The translations under genes and the position numbers were made by a program. The notes below the pieces were generated by a model. It had not been told where the DNA came from. It made no database searches and was given only the letters and a program-made list of their open reading frames with translations. Below, piece after piece: positions 27,000 to 36,500 of a DNA stretch of 64,000 nucleotides; the first letter of the stretch is position 1; each line of letters opens with the position of its first letter. The DNA is from Treponema_I sp045597345 (GTDB taxonomy: Bacteria > Spirochaetota > Spirochaetia > Treponematales > Treponemataceae), in the NCBI GenBank assembly GCA_045597345.1, contig JAZLJW010000143.1:1-64000 (forward strand). The letters are read 5' to 3'.

Positions 27000-27689
27000 T
27001 CAGTCTGTAAAACGATACTGGCTTAATTTTCCCAATGGTTTAATGCTGTCTATAACTGCAAAATAGTCGATATGTTTTGGAGCCTTGACCGTAAGTGTAA
27101 TCTGCAGGTTCTTTTCACCCATGGTGCGGCTGATTTCGGTGTTCTTTACCCGTAATCCGTGCTCTTTCAGTGCATCAGTTAATGCATCCATATCAATGCG
27201 CTTGTTTTCAAATTCAAGAAACAGCTGCTTTGAAAATTCAGCCGGGAAAAAAGCGTCTTCAAAGATTTCAAGAAACACCAGAGAAAGTTCAAACAATACG
27301 ACAACTATCACTGACTGCCATACAAGACCTGCCCCTACAGCAAGTCCCAACGCAGCAGATGCCCAGATTATTCCTGAACTGGTTAAACCGGTAATATTCA
27401 GCCCCGTACGCAGAATAGCACCAGCACCAAGAAAACCAATGCCTGAAACAACCTGTGCCGCTATACGTGCCCCATCACCGGTACCACCATTCAAAGTCGG
27501 TACATACAGCGATAATTCCATAAGAAGTGTCGATGATACACAGATAAGTATCAGTGTACGCATACCAAGTATGTGCTGACGCATGCGGCGTTCTATGCCA
27601 AGAATGGCACCTATGCAGAAACTGACGAGAATACGGGCAATACAGGCACCAAGTGTTAAGTCAAAACCAAAAAGTGCACTCCAGGACAT
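27000..27689 (-). CDS. MgtC/SapB family membrane protein
   Basis: A 229-residue inner-membrane protein of the MgtC/SapB family. Members modulate ATP synthase or magnesium homeostasis, and many remain uncharacterised. Five hydrophobic helices occupy residues 1-140. Family hallmarks are the IGAILGIERR motif after helix 1, the QVVSGIGFLGAGAILR motif and LTSSGIIWASAALGLAVGAG. A soluble C-terminal domain of about 80 residues (ACT-like) follows. It is 15 bp downstream of the SDR-like gene on the same strand, so the two are probably cotranscribed. Confidence 0.92.
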   Translation of the reverse strand: MSWSALFGFDLTLGACIARILVSFCIGAILGIERRMRQHILGMRTLILICVSSTLLMELSLYVPTLNGGTGDGARIAAQVVSGIGFLGAGAILRTGLNITGLTSSGIIWASAALGLAVGAGLVWQSVIVVVLFELSLVFLEIFEDAFFPAEFSKQLFLEFENKRIDMDALTDALKEHGLRVKNTEISRTMGEKNLQITLTVKAPKHIDYFAVIDSIKPLGKLSQYRFTD

Positions 27690-27704
27690 ATCGTACCATC
27701 CGGA

Positions 27705-28364
27705 TTATCGCTTTAAAAGCGTCAGAGGATTGTTATTCCGCGACAAGGGCTTTATCCAATGAACTGCGTGTTTGGGATTTTTTGCAGCTTTCTGATTGTT
27801 TTCATTCCGCACAAACTGGAACAGCCAGTCAGCAAATTCAGCAGATGCCGGTTCTTCACTACGGACGAGTACAACGCCAAAATTTTTACCGGCATACTGT
27901 TCCGCTGTTTTTTCTGCAAGGGATGCAAAGGCTGCCTGTGCAATAGATGTCATCATGCCATATTCCCGTTCAGGGTCAGCATGCAGGTAGAAAATAAGAA
28001 AGCAGTCATCTGCTGCCTGCATCCGGGTTACCGCTTCATTTACCAGATAGGTATAGCCAAGAATCATATCATCGGTGCCTCGTGATATGGTTTCCAGGCT
28101 GAATGAACTGTATGTTGCAGCGTAATCTGCAGCATCAAAATACAGCACAGTCTGACCTGGTACCTCAAAGGTATTTTGAGCCTGCAGCAGAACGGTGCGT
28201 GCAGAAATCGGGGAAGAACGGGACCAGATGACCGTTTTTGCATCAGCTGCTTTTTTTTCTACAGAACTGGTAGCCATTACCTGATTGCCAGCTGAAACTG
28301 CGGAATCTATGAATATTGACTGCACCGCATCCGGGCAGCCTGCTAAAAATACAGTGTGATTCAT
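27705..28364 (-). CDS. Degenerate SDR-like protein
   Basis: A 219-residue protein with faint short-chain dehydrogenase/reductase character. A beta-alpha start (MNHTVFLAGCPDAVQS) stands where the dinucleotide fold would begin. A segment with Y, then GMMTSIAQAAFASLAEKTA and a FGVVLVRSE strand, matches the SDR active-site helix and the strand after it. The glycine-rich TGxxxGxG loop is missing and the lysine of YxxxK is replaced (YGMMT), so catalysis is unlikely. This identification is inference; a protein unrelated to SDR is possible. TATACT lies exactly 6 nt before the ATG (leaderless). MgtC follows 15 bp later. Confidence 0.55.
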   Translation of the reverse strand: MNHTVFLAGCPDAVQSIFIDSAVSAGNQVMATSSVEKKAADAKTVIWSRSSPISARTVLLQAQNTFEVPGQTVLYFDAADYAATYSSFSLETISRGTDDMILGYTYLVNEAVTRMQAADDCFLIFYLHADPEREYGMMTSIAQAAFASLAEKTAEQYAGKNFGVVLVRSEEPASAEFADWLFQFVRNENNQKAAKNPKHAVHWIKPLSRNNNPLTLLKR

Positions 28365-28370
28365 AGGCTC

Positions 28371-28376
28371 AGTATA
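28371..28376 (-). promoter_or_regulatory. -10 hexamer (TATACT) for leaderless SDR-like mRNA
   Basis: TATACT, then GAGCCT, then the ATG at 28364 on the minus strand. No ribosome-binding site is present. Confidence 0.6.
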
Positions 28377-28410
28377 TCATGCAACCTTGACTTTTCTCTA
28401 TAGCCACTTT

Positions 28411-28416
28411 TAGACT
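28411..28416 (+). promoter_or_regulatory. -10-like hexamer (TAGACT) for DAG-kinase-family gene
   Basis: TAGACT is followed by 7 nt and the ATG at 28424; no Shine-Dalgarno sequence is visible. The two divergent start codons here are only 59 bp apart. Confidence 0.4.
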
Positions 28417-28423
28417 GTTGTGT

Positions 28424-29620
28424 ATGGCTAATCTTCCAGTAACTCCCCAGATTCTTGCACAGTTCCTTGAACCCATCGTCAAAGTATGCCCGTTATTCAA
28501 AGGTCAGAATCTGTATGTACACATCATTGCAAATCCTATGGCGGGAGGCTTTGTTCAGCCAAAAATTGCACAGCATAATTACCAGGTCTTAAAAACTGCA
28601 GCTGAACAGGCAGAAAATCAGCCTGTCCTTACCGATAAAGTAACCACATCGGTTCACATCACTCAAAAAGCAGGTCATGCCACCATCATTGCCAATGATC
28701 TTCTCAATGATCTTTTATCGCTTCCCCATCACAACCGCTACCGTTCTCATACTCTGGTCATTACAGCCGGAGGTGATGGAACTCATCTGGAAGTGCAGAC
28801 TGCATTACTGAAAGAAGCATCAGTCAGTGACGAACAGAAGGAATTAATCACCAATAACATTACTTTGCTCCGTATGCCCTTAGGGACTGGAAACGACGGC
28901 TCTGACGGCCGAACCATCGAAGAATCGGTTCTCAGGCTTCAGCAGCCTGCTCATTTTGCCCTGCAGCGTGCAGTAAAAGTCTGGTATTCCGGTTTGTTAG
29001 GTGATATTGAACAGAGCCGCCGGAAAATTGATCATTATGAAAGTCTTTCGGCTAATCCACCATGGTATGCCTTTAACATTGCCAGTATCGGCATTGATGC
29101 ATATATCACCTATATGACAAACAAGACCAAACAAATTCTTCCTGGCGATGCATATCAATTATGGGTTGATCTGTCATGCCTTTTTTACGGTCTGAATTTC
29201 CCTTCTAAGGATTTTGTGGTAGATGCCTTTGCAGAAAACGGACGCCTGATAAAAACCATAACATCTCCTATAGAATTCTGCCTGCTTGGTGTATCCGGCT
29301 ACCGGACTTACGGCAGCAACCACAAAATTCTACCGGACAAAGAGAACTTCTGCATTACCCCACACTGTAATCTTTTCAGAAAACTGATGATTAAGGATTT
29401 ATTTACTAATGGTAAGCATCTTGGTACGCAATATGTAACCATGTTTAATGCGCACAAACTTACCATCAACGGTACTCAGGATATACTGGTCCAGATGGAT
29501 GGCGAAGTGCATCTGATTACACCGTCCTGCTATCCGTTGCATATGCAATTAACCGCACCGGTCATCAGAATCATCGAGCTGGACTCCCAAAAGGAAGATA
29601 AGGGTACCGTCCGCTGTTAG
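28424..29620 (+). CDS. Diacylglycerol kinase-family lipid kinase
   Basis: A 398-residue cytoplasmic or membrane-peripheral enzyme with the DAGK catalytic fold. The signatures are IIANPMAGG near the N-terminus, ITAGGDGTHLE (about residue 122) and LLRMPLGTGNDGSDG (about residue 155). A C-terminal beta-sandwich domain follows and ends with LVQMDGEVHLITPSCYPL. The family phosphorylates lipids such as diacylglycerol or undecaprenol, or related sphingoid bases; the true substrate is unknown. The ATG at 28424 was preferred over a TTG two codons earlier. The LacI gene converges on it with 9 bp between stops. Confidence 0.88.
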   Translation: MANLPVTPQILAQFLEPIVKVCPLFKGQNLYVHIIANPMAGGFVQPKIAQHNYQVLKTAAEQAENQPVLTDKVTTSVHITQKAGHATIIANDLLNDLLSLPHHNRYRSHTLVITAGGDGTHLEVQTALLKEASVSDEQKELITNNITLLRMPLGTGNDGSDGRTIEESVLRLQQPAHFALQRAVKVWYSGLLGDIEQSRRKIDHYESLSANPPWYAFNIASIGIDAYITYMTNKTKQILPGDAYQLWVDLSCLFYGLNFPSKDFVVDAFAENGRLIKTITSPIEFCLLGVSGYRTYGSNHKILPDKENFCITPHCNLFRKLMIKDLFTNGKHLGTQYVTMFNAHKLTINGTQDILVQMDGEVHLITPSCYPLHMQLTAPVIRIIELDSQKEDKGTVRC

Positions 29621-29629
29621 GACTCGCTG

Positions 29630-30655
29630 CTACCGTTTTCGCGGTTGGCAAACAGAATTACGCTCAATAAAACCAGCCGGTATCCGTTTCATTGAGGGTA
29701 CTGGTACGCCGATAATCTGATTAAGCAGTATTATTTTTGAAATTTCAGCTATGAGGGTTCGGTTCTGCCGGAACGTTGTTAACGTCGGCTGATAGAATTC
29801 ACTGAACGATTCATCATCAAATCCAATTACTGACATATCTTCCGGTATTTTCATACCATTGTCTTTACAGTAATTCATAGCTCCAATGGCAATATCATCG
29901 CTGGCTGCAAATAGAGCAGTTACCTCTGGCGCCTGCCGCATCAGTTCTCTGGCTGCATTGTAGCCTTCTTCCCGGCTCCAGTAGTTCCTTATCTGAATAT
30001 GTTTCTCCGGAATCGTCAGCCCCTGTTCTGCATATGCTTTTTTCAGTCCCTGTAACCGTTCAGATCCGGCACGGCTGTGTTCATTCGTATATCCCGAAAT
30101 ATATCCGACTGCTGTGTGCCCTTTTTCCAGAAAATATCTGCCCGCCTGATACCCGGCTGCTACATTATCAGTAATTACCGTCGGAATACCCGGAATGATA
30201 TCATTGGTTGATACACAGGGGATTCCTGTTTCGGCCAGTTCTGCCAGTTTTGAATACTCTTCAAGAGGGTTTATGATTACCAGACCATCAATATCCCGCA
30301 GCTGGCAATGATCAATGTACGAACTGATATCGTGCTCTCCAACTTTATGCGACAGAAATATACAGTCGTATCCGTTAGCTTCAAGTTGATTTCTGATATG
30401 CGTAAGCACGCCACCAAATACGGGGTGTTCAAAACCGCGTGCCATGTACATATCTTCAAAGATTATTCCTATGAGAAATGATTTTTTTGTTGAAAGTGCC
30501 CGTGCTGCAAAATTTGGCTTATATCCCATCTCTGCTGCAGCTTCAAGAATTCTGTTCCGGGTTTTCTGGCTGATACCCCCGGTACCATTTATGGCTTTAG
30601 ATACAGTTGGTGCACTATACCCGGTTTTTTTTGCAATATCATAAATAGTAATCAT
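29630..30655 (-). CDS. LacI-family transcriptional regulator
   Basis: A 341-residue repressor. The N-terminal helix-turn-helix is MITIYDIAKKTGYSAPTVSK followed by INGTGGISQKTRNRI. The periplasmic-binding-protein-like ligand domain fills residues 60-335 (LIGIIFEDMY, GLVIINPLEEY, FAASDDIAIGAMNYCKDNG, VIGFDDESFSEFYQPTLTT). It is the last gene of an overlapping operon and shares ATGA with the upstream FMN oxidoreductase gene. The inducer is probably a sugar or a glycolytic intermediate, given pfkA in the same operon, but this is inference. It may regulate its own operon. Confidence 0.94.
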   Translation of the reverse strand: MITIYDIAKKTGYSAPTVSKAINGTGGISQKTRNRILEAAAEMGYKPNFAARALSTKKSFLIGIIFEDMYMARGFEHPVFGGVLTHIRNQLEANGYDCIFLSHKVGEHDISSYIDHCQLRDIDGLVIINPLEEYSKLAELAETGIPCVSTNDIIPGIPTVITDNVAAGYQAGRYFLEKGHTAVGYISGYTNEHSRAGSERLQGLKKAYAEQGLTIPEKHIQIRNYWSREEGYNAARELMRQAPEVTALFAASDDIAIGAMNYCKDNGMKIPEDMSVIGFDDESFSEFYQPTLTTFRQNRTLIAEISKIILLNQIIGVPVPSMKRIPAGFIERNSVCQPRKR

Positions 30656-31572
30656 GCGCCTTTACCAGATAAATCCGCTGCCACCTGAGCAACCCCAGCA
30701 CTACCAGCCTTACATAATGCGGTAATAAATGGTCTGCCCACTAATACCTGACTGGCACCTAGTGCTGCTGCAACCTGAATATCCCTTTTGGTACGGATTC
30801 CTCCATCTACCCAGATTTCACCGCAACAGTTCTTCAATACTTTTCCCTGCTCCAGTAAAAAGTGCGCAGTGCTGCCCATACGGTTTTCTACCCGTCCCCC
30901 ATGGTTTGAAACAACAATAATGTCAGGATGTACCGCCTCTGCCAGTTCCACGTCTTTCTGAGTAAATACCCCTTTCATGATAAAGGGCAGACCGGCAGCT
31001 TTCTTCAGATTTTTCAACTGTTCTGCACTTTTTCGTTCCAGATGTACCAAATTCCTCATAGTTACAATGTTATAGGAATCAATATCTATACCTATGGCTT
31101 CTGCTATTTCGATTCCCCAGGACATACGTTCAAGAAACACGTTATCTGGATACGGTTTTATGAATACCGCAGCTTTAGGCCCCACTTTTTCGGTCTGAAG
31201 CAATTTTACTGCCTGAATACCACTTTTCAGCTTTATATCAGGGCAACCATCACCTATCGACAGATTGACCCCTGCCCGATAGCAGGCTGTAATCATGTCT
31301 TTATAATAGGCTGCTTCATCATGATACCCGATATTTTCTACAGCCCCTGTTATGGGTGCAAGACGCACCGGCACAACAGGGCTGTCATCCGGAAACGGCT
31401 GTATCTGTCTGGCAACTGCAGCCCATGCTGAACAGTTGTTCTGAAAGTTGATACTGTCATTAAAGCCACCCATACCAGGCATTTCACCTATACATCCGCA
31501 ACCATCGCAGGTTTCGCAAAAGTGACATTTAAAAGATGATTGAGGCAATTTAGTCTCCAAAACAGGTTCCAA
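30652..31572 (-). CDS. FMN-dependent alpha-hydroxy-acid dehydrogenase family protein
   Basis: A 306-residue TIM-barrel flavoprotein of the alpha-hydroxy-acid (lactate/glycolate) oxidoreductase family. The catalytic VVSNHGGR motif and the FMN-phosphate motif IWVDGGIRTKRDIQVAAALGASQVLVGRP are intact. It is shorter than classical members (about 350-380). It carries a cysteine-rich N-terminus (CHFCETCDGCGCIGEMPGMGG), as in the clostridial subgroup with CxxCxxC and IPGPG. The subgroup's substrate is not established; lactate is a guess. The gene overlaps pfkA by 23 bp and LacI by 4 bp, so the three are translated from one message. Confidence 0.88.
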   Translation of the reverse strand: MEPVLETKLPQSSFKCHFCETCDGCGCIGEMPGMGGFNDSINFQNNCSAWAAVARQIQPFPDDSPVVPVRLAPITGAVENIGYHDEAAYYKDMITACYRAGVNLSIGDGCPDIKLKSGIQAVKLLQTEKVGPKAAVFIKPYPDNVFLERMSWGIEIAEAIGIDIDSYNIVTMRNLVHLERKSAEQLKNLKKAAGLPFIMKGVFTQKDVELAEAVHPDIIVVSNHGGRVENRMGSTAHFLLEQGKVLKNCCGEIWVDGGIRTKRDIQVAAALGASQVLVGRPFITALCKAGSAGVAQVAADLSGKGA

Positions 31573-32635
31573 CCTGGTGCGCCGCCAGCAATAGAGGATG
31601 ATCCAGTGGTACTTTCTTTATTTTTCCGGCAATATCTGCCAGCGGAACACCTACCGGCACACCATTTTGCAGGGCAACCATTTTGCCAAAATCGCCTTCA
31701 GCAAGCATTTGCGCTGCTTTTGTTCCCAGCTGTGTTGCCAACACGCGATCATAGGGTACAGGAGTCCCTCCCCGCTGCAAATAGCCCAGTACTGTTACCC
31801 GGCTTTCTATGTCTGTAGCTTTTTCAATTTCTTTTGCTACCCGATACGCTATGGAATAGGGCATTTCAGCGCGACTTTTCTTAAATTCTTTTTTATCCAT
31901 CTGAGACTCTTTTACACTGCGGGCACCCTCTGCCACAACAACAATGGAAAAGGGATGTCCACCTGCGGAACGAGCCTGTATGTGATCTGCTATGGGGCCA
32001 ATTTCATAGGGAATTTCTGGTATCAGAATAACGTCTCCACCACCGGCAGTTCCTGCATATAAGCCAAGCCACCCTGCCTTGTGCCCCATTACTTCTATTA
32101 CCATAACGCGGCTGTGACTGTGTGCTGTTGTATGAAGCCGGTCGATTGCTTCCGTTGCTACATTTACCGCTGAATGAAATCCAAATGTCACATCGGTACA
32201 GGGAAGATCGTTGTCTATGGTTTTAGGCAGCCCAATAACATTCAGGCCTTCTTCTGCCAGATATGCAGCTGTAGTATTCGTTCCATTGCCACCAAGGCAA
32301 ACCAGAGCATCAAGTCCCCATTGCAGATAATGATATTTGATTGATTCTACGGCTGTACGGCCTGTTATAGGATCTGCTACCGGATGCTTAAAGGGTTTTT
32401 CGCGACTGGTTCCTAAAATGGTGCCCCCTCTGGTCAATATTCCTGAAAGGTCACTTTTGTCCAGCTTGTGGCAGTCTCCCTGAATAAGACCGCGGTATCC
32501 ACCTTCTATACCGATGACTTCCATGCCATATTCATCCATGGCGGCACGTGCCACACCACGGATTGCTGCATTCAGACCAGGTGCATCACCACCGGAAGTC
32601 AATATTCCGAATCGTTTTACCACAGAATTTCGCAT
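31550..32635 (-). CDS. pfkA: 6-phosphofructokinase, group III-like
   Basis: Phosphorylates fructose 6-phosphate to the 1,6-bisphosphate, the committed step of glycolysis. The 361 residues contain GILTSGGDAPGLNAAIRG at the N-terminus, the substrate motif PKTIDNDLPCTDVTFGFHSA, and the GYLQRGGTPVPYDR motif. Two points are unusual: the nucleotide loop reads GGNGT rather than GGDGS, and the PKTIDND lysine replaces the Gly of classical ATP enzymes. Glycine after the Asn favours ATP over pyrophosphate, but the phosphoryl donor is uncertain. The start at 32635 is chosen because TATACT sits exactly 6 nt before it; an in-frame ATG eight codons earlier would lie upstream of the promoter hexamer. First gene of the pfkA-FMN-LacI operon. 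Confidence 0.92.
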   Translation of the reverse strand: MRNSVVKRFGILTSGGDAPGLNAAIRGVARAAMDEYGMEVIGIEGGYRGLIQGDCHKLDKSDLSGILTRGGTILGTSREKPFKHPVADPITGRTAVESIKYHYLQWGLDALVCLGGNGTNTTAAYLAEEGLNVIGLPKTIDNDLPCTDVTFGFHSAVNVATEAIDRLHTTAHSHSRVMVIEVMGHKAGWLGLYAGTAGGGDVILIPEIPYEIGPIADHIQARSAGGHPFSIVVVAEGARSVKESQMDKKEFKKSRAEMPYSIAYRVAKEIEKATDIESRVTVLGYLQRGGTPVPYDRVLATQLGTKAAQMLAEGDFGKMVALQNGVPVGVPLADIAGKIKKVPLDHPLLLAAHQVGTCFGD

Positions 32636-32641
32636 AGAACT

Positions 32642-32647
32642 AGTATA
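32642..32647 (-). promoter_or_regulatory. -10 hexamer (TATACT) for leaderless pfkA operon
   Basis: TATACT, then AGTTCT, then the ATG at 32635 on the minus strand. TTGATA (32667-32672) is a possible -35 with a 19-bp spacer. The region is shared with the divergent uppP promoter. Confidence 0.65.
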
Positions 32648-32661
32648 CCATAAAGCCATGT

Positions 32662-32667
32662 GATACT
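32662..32667 (+). promoter_or_regulatory. -10-like hexamer (GATACT) for uppP
   Basis: GATACT is followed by 8 nt and the uppP ATG at 32676. Only 40 bp separate the divergent pfkA and uppP start codons, so the promoters must overlap. Confidence 0.4.
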
Positions 32668-32675
32668 ATCAAGCC

Positions 32676-33485
32676 ATGTCTATTCTTCAATCGTTTTTAT
32701 TAGGTATTCTTCAGGGCGTTGCAGAGTTTCTTCCTATCTCTTCAAGTGGGCATCTGGCAATCGCTAAAGAGCTTTTTGGACTTGCTGACGTTCCGTTAGT
32801 GTTTGATGTCATGTTGCATCTTGCAACGCTTTTTGCTGTGTGTCTTTTTTTCTGGAAACAGATTTGGGACCTGCTGAAGGTTTTCTGGCGCTGGATTACC
32901 CGTCAGGCAACTGAAGAAGATCGTCCTCAATTGCAGACTATTCTTGCTATTATTCTGGGTACCATTGTTACTGGTGTTATCGGTGTTGCAACAAGTAAAC
33001 TTATTCCTGATCTTGATGCCAGATGGGTTTGCGGTGGATTTACCGTTACCGCCGTACTGCTGCTTGCTTCCGGTTGGTACGGGAAATGGCGGCAGGAACA
33101 TACGGGAACAGATCTGTATGTATCACCACTGAAAGGATTATTCATCGGTCTGCTTCAGGGTATCGGCACACTGCCTGGTATTTCACGCAGTGGCAGTACT
33201 ATTGCAGCATCACTCTTTGCTGGTATTGACCGCAGTACGGCAGGGGAATTCAGCTTCATTCTTTCTATTCCTGCAATACTTGGAGCATTTATTCTTGAAG
33301 CAAAAGATTTAGGCAATATGACCGAATCTATTGGCGCTGCACCCATAATTGTGGGTATGCTTTCAGCTTTCATCAGCGGTATTTTTGCACTGAAAGTGCT
33401 GATGAAACTGATTAAGAACGGCAGCTTCAGACATTTTGCCTGGTACCTGCTGACCGTTGCAGTGTTAGGGTTCATTTTCCTTTAA
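32676..33485 (+). CDS. uppP: Undecaprenyl-diphosphatase
   Basis: Dephosphorylates undecaprenyl pyrophosphate, recycling the lipid carrier for peptidoglycan and surface polysaccharide synthesis; confers bacitracin resistance when abundant. The 269-residue inner-membrane protein has the usual eight-helix pattern. Both active-site motifs are present: EFLPISSSGHLAI near the N-terminus (about residues 17-29) and LPGISRSGSTIAASLF (about 166-181). Length is normal. No ribosome-binding site is visible, so a leaderless message is likely. It is divergent from pfkA. Confidence 0.96.
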   Translation: MSILQSFLLGILQGVAEFLPISSSGHLAIAKELFGLADVPLVFDVMLHLATLFAVCLFFWKQIWDLLKVFWRWITRQATEEDRPQLQTILAIILGTIVTGVIGVATSKLIPDLDARWVCGGFTVTAVLLLASGWYGKWRQEHTGTDLYVSPLKGLFIGLLQGIGTLPGISRSGSTIAASLFAGIDRSTAGEFSFILSIPAILGAFILEAKDLGNMTESIGAAPIIVGMLSAFISGIFALKVLMKLIKNGSFRHFAWYLLTVAVLGFIFL

Positions 33486-33514
33486 ATTTCCTGCCGTACT
33501 AGTATTTTTGTCCG

Positions 33515-33543
33515 TTCCAATACTGACGTTGTAGCCCTACAAT
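33515..33543 (+). promoter_or_regulatory. Leaderless promoter of the beta-galactosidase gene
   Basis: TTCCAA (33515-33520), a 17-bp spacer and TACAAT (33538-33543) are followed by GACAGT and the ATG at 33550. The expected start of transcription is the A of the ATG. Confidence 0.6.
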
Positions 33544-33549
33544 GACAGT

Positions 33550-36500
33550 ATGGAACACATTTGGACAATGCCCGAAATTCAGGGCAAAAATAGATTACCC
33601 ATGGCAAGCCAGATTCTTGGCTGGCCATCAAATGAAGTTGCAGCTCAGGATGCCGCAAATGGCCCGGAACTGCGTGACCTTTCTACCAACCCCTGGTACA
33701 AATGCCTTAACGGTATCTGGAAGTTTACCCTGGTACCGACACCTATTGCCGTTGAACTTGATTCACGAGTTACCGGTTTTACAGAGCCTTCTTTTACAGA
33801 CTCACACTGGACTGACCTGAAAGTACCCGGCACCTGGACCCGCCAGGGCTTTGACAAACCCCATTACACCAACGTGCAGATGCCTTTTGAAGACATTCCG
33901 CCCTATCCACCGGAAAACGACAACCCTACCGGCCTGTACCGCATGCATTTTACCCTGCCGTCAGAATGGAGCGGACGCCGTATCGTCCTGCACTTTGGTT
34001 CAGTTGAAAGCTGCTACACTTTCTGGATTGACGGCAAGGAAGCCGGCAGTGCCAAAGATACCCGCCTGCCCAGCGAATTTGACATTACCCCGTTCCTGAA
34101 CCCGGCATCAGAAGAACATACTCTGGCTCTGATGTGCGTACGTTACAGCGATGCCAGCTTTATTGAAGACCAGGATCAGTGGTGGTTCGGCGGTATCCAC
34201 CGGGATGTGTACCTGTTTGCCACGGAAAATACCTGGATTGAGGACATTGAAGCCATGGGCATGGTTGAGTCAGCCACTGACATATCCTGCGGCAGCACTC
34301 CGGCGACTATTCCGCTGAAGATTACCCTTGGCGTAAACGAAAAGCTGCCGGGAAAACCGGTTCGCCGTATTACCTGGAAACTGCAGGCCGTAGAAAACGC
34401 TGCAGACCTGGTAGCCGGTACTCCTACCCTGACAGCTCCCGTTGCCCAGGGTGAGCAGGAACTGACCTGCTACTGGCGCGAAAACATGAACCAGATCCGC
34501 CCCGTACTGACCGTAGAAAACCCGGCTCTCTGGTCCAGCGAGCACCCTAACCGCTACGTCCTCACCGTTACTCTGTACGATGGCGACCGTCTTATTGAAT
34601 CAAAAGCCTGTATTGTAGGATTCCGCTCCGTAGAAATTGACAACCGCCAGCTTTTGATTAACGGTCGCGCAGTGTACATCAAAGGTGCCAACCGCCATGA
34701 GCATAACCAGCACACCGGAAAAACCCTTACCACTGAAGAAATGGTACAGGATATCCGGCTCTTAAAACAGCATAACTTCAATGCCGTTCGTACCTGCCAC
34801 TACCCGGACGACGAGCGCTGGTACGAACTGTGCAACAAATACGGTATCTACCTGGTTGATGAAGCCAACATTGAAAACCACTACTATTATGATCCCATCT
34901 GCCGCAGCGAAAACTACGCTAACGCTTACATGACCCGCATTCAGCGCATGGTGCGCCGCGACAAGAACAACCCCAGCATCATCATGTGGTCACTGGGTAA
35001 CGAAAGCGGCCACGGCTGGAACCAGGAAATGATGTACGCCTGGTGCCACAGCTACGACACCACCCGCCCCGTACACTACGAAGGCGGTATCCGTCCTGAA
35101 TACACCCAGGGTAACCCGGACATTGAAAGCCTGCAGCGGGGTAAAAACGTAACTGACATCATTAACCCTATGTATCCACCTATCAGCCTGATTAAGGAAT
35201 GGGCCGACAAGGCAGAGAACCTGGGCGAATACCGGCCCTTCATCATGTGTGAGTACAGCCACGCCATGGGTAACAGTAACGGCAGCCTGGGTGACTACTG
35301 GCGCACCATCCGCAGCAATTACGGGCTGCAGGGCGGCTATATCTGGGACTGGATTGACCAGGGCCTGTTCGAAAAAGATGAAAACGGTAAAGAATACTGG
35401 ACATACGGTGGCGATTACGGAGATAAACCCTGCGACTACGATTTCTGCATCAATGGTCTGATTCTGCCCGACCAGACCCCAAAACCTGTTATGAAAGAAT
35501 GCTTCAAGGTATTCCAGAATGCAGAGCTGTATCCGGTGCACCCGGAAAGCGGGCAGTTCTCTGTAGAAAACCGGTTTGATTTTACTACTCTGGATATTTT
35601 CAACCTGGACTGGCAGCTGCTTAAAAATGGGGCTCCTATTGCAGAAGGAACCTGCGCACTTCCTGCTGTAGCACCCGGTGCATCCGCAGAGATCACACTG
35701 CCCTATATACCGCAACTTTCTGCTGCAATGTCCATCTCGGCACATTCTGCAGAACCAGAAGCTGAATACGTGCTTCATGCAGATTTTGTATACGCAAAAG
35801 ACGACGGCATGCTTAAAGCCGGCACCATTGCAGGCTGGAGCGAAGCCGTTATCTCAGATTGGCAGTGGAAACTGATTCCACCATCAGCAACAACTTCTGC
35901 CGCCCCAACTTCCATTGGGCCCTTAACAACACCACTAGCTCTGCAGCTATTCCGCTGTCCTACTGAAAACGACCAGCAGAAAACCATGATGCCGTATACC
36001 AGTGACTGGACAGACCGCATCGGTAAAAAATGGGTGCAGGCTGAACTGAATAAGGCTACTGTAGCCCCAGACGGAACTATTACTGCCGGCGGTAGAAAAA
36101 TCGGAACCTGTACAACATCATGGACAACTTCCACCTCTCCTGACGGAAGAACCATTGCTGACATGACAGCTGTAATCACATTGGATGCTGGAACTGACAC
36201 TGTCTGTGAATTCCCTCGTATCGGATTTACTGCACGCATCCCGGCTTCGCTGGCAAAAGCCCGATGGTATGGTAAAGGCGAACATGAATCGTACAATGAC
36301 CGTTGTGACGGATCCGCACTTGGTCTGTACACCCGAGCTCTGCACTCCATGGAAGAGGTATATGTTGTACCACAGGAAAACGGTAACCGCTATGGAGTCC
36401 GCTACCTTGAACTCCTTGATGCAGCAGGTGTTCCACAGCTGCGCATTGAGGCTGACGGTGCATTTGAATTCAGCATTCACCACCACGAAGTGGAAGACTT

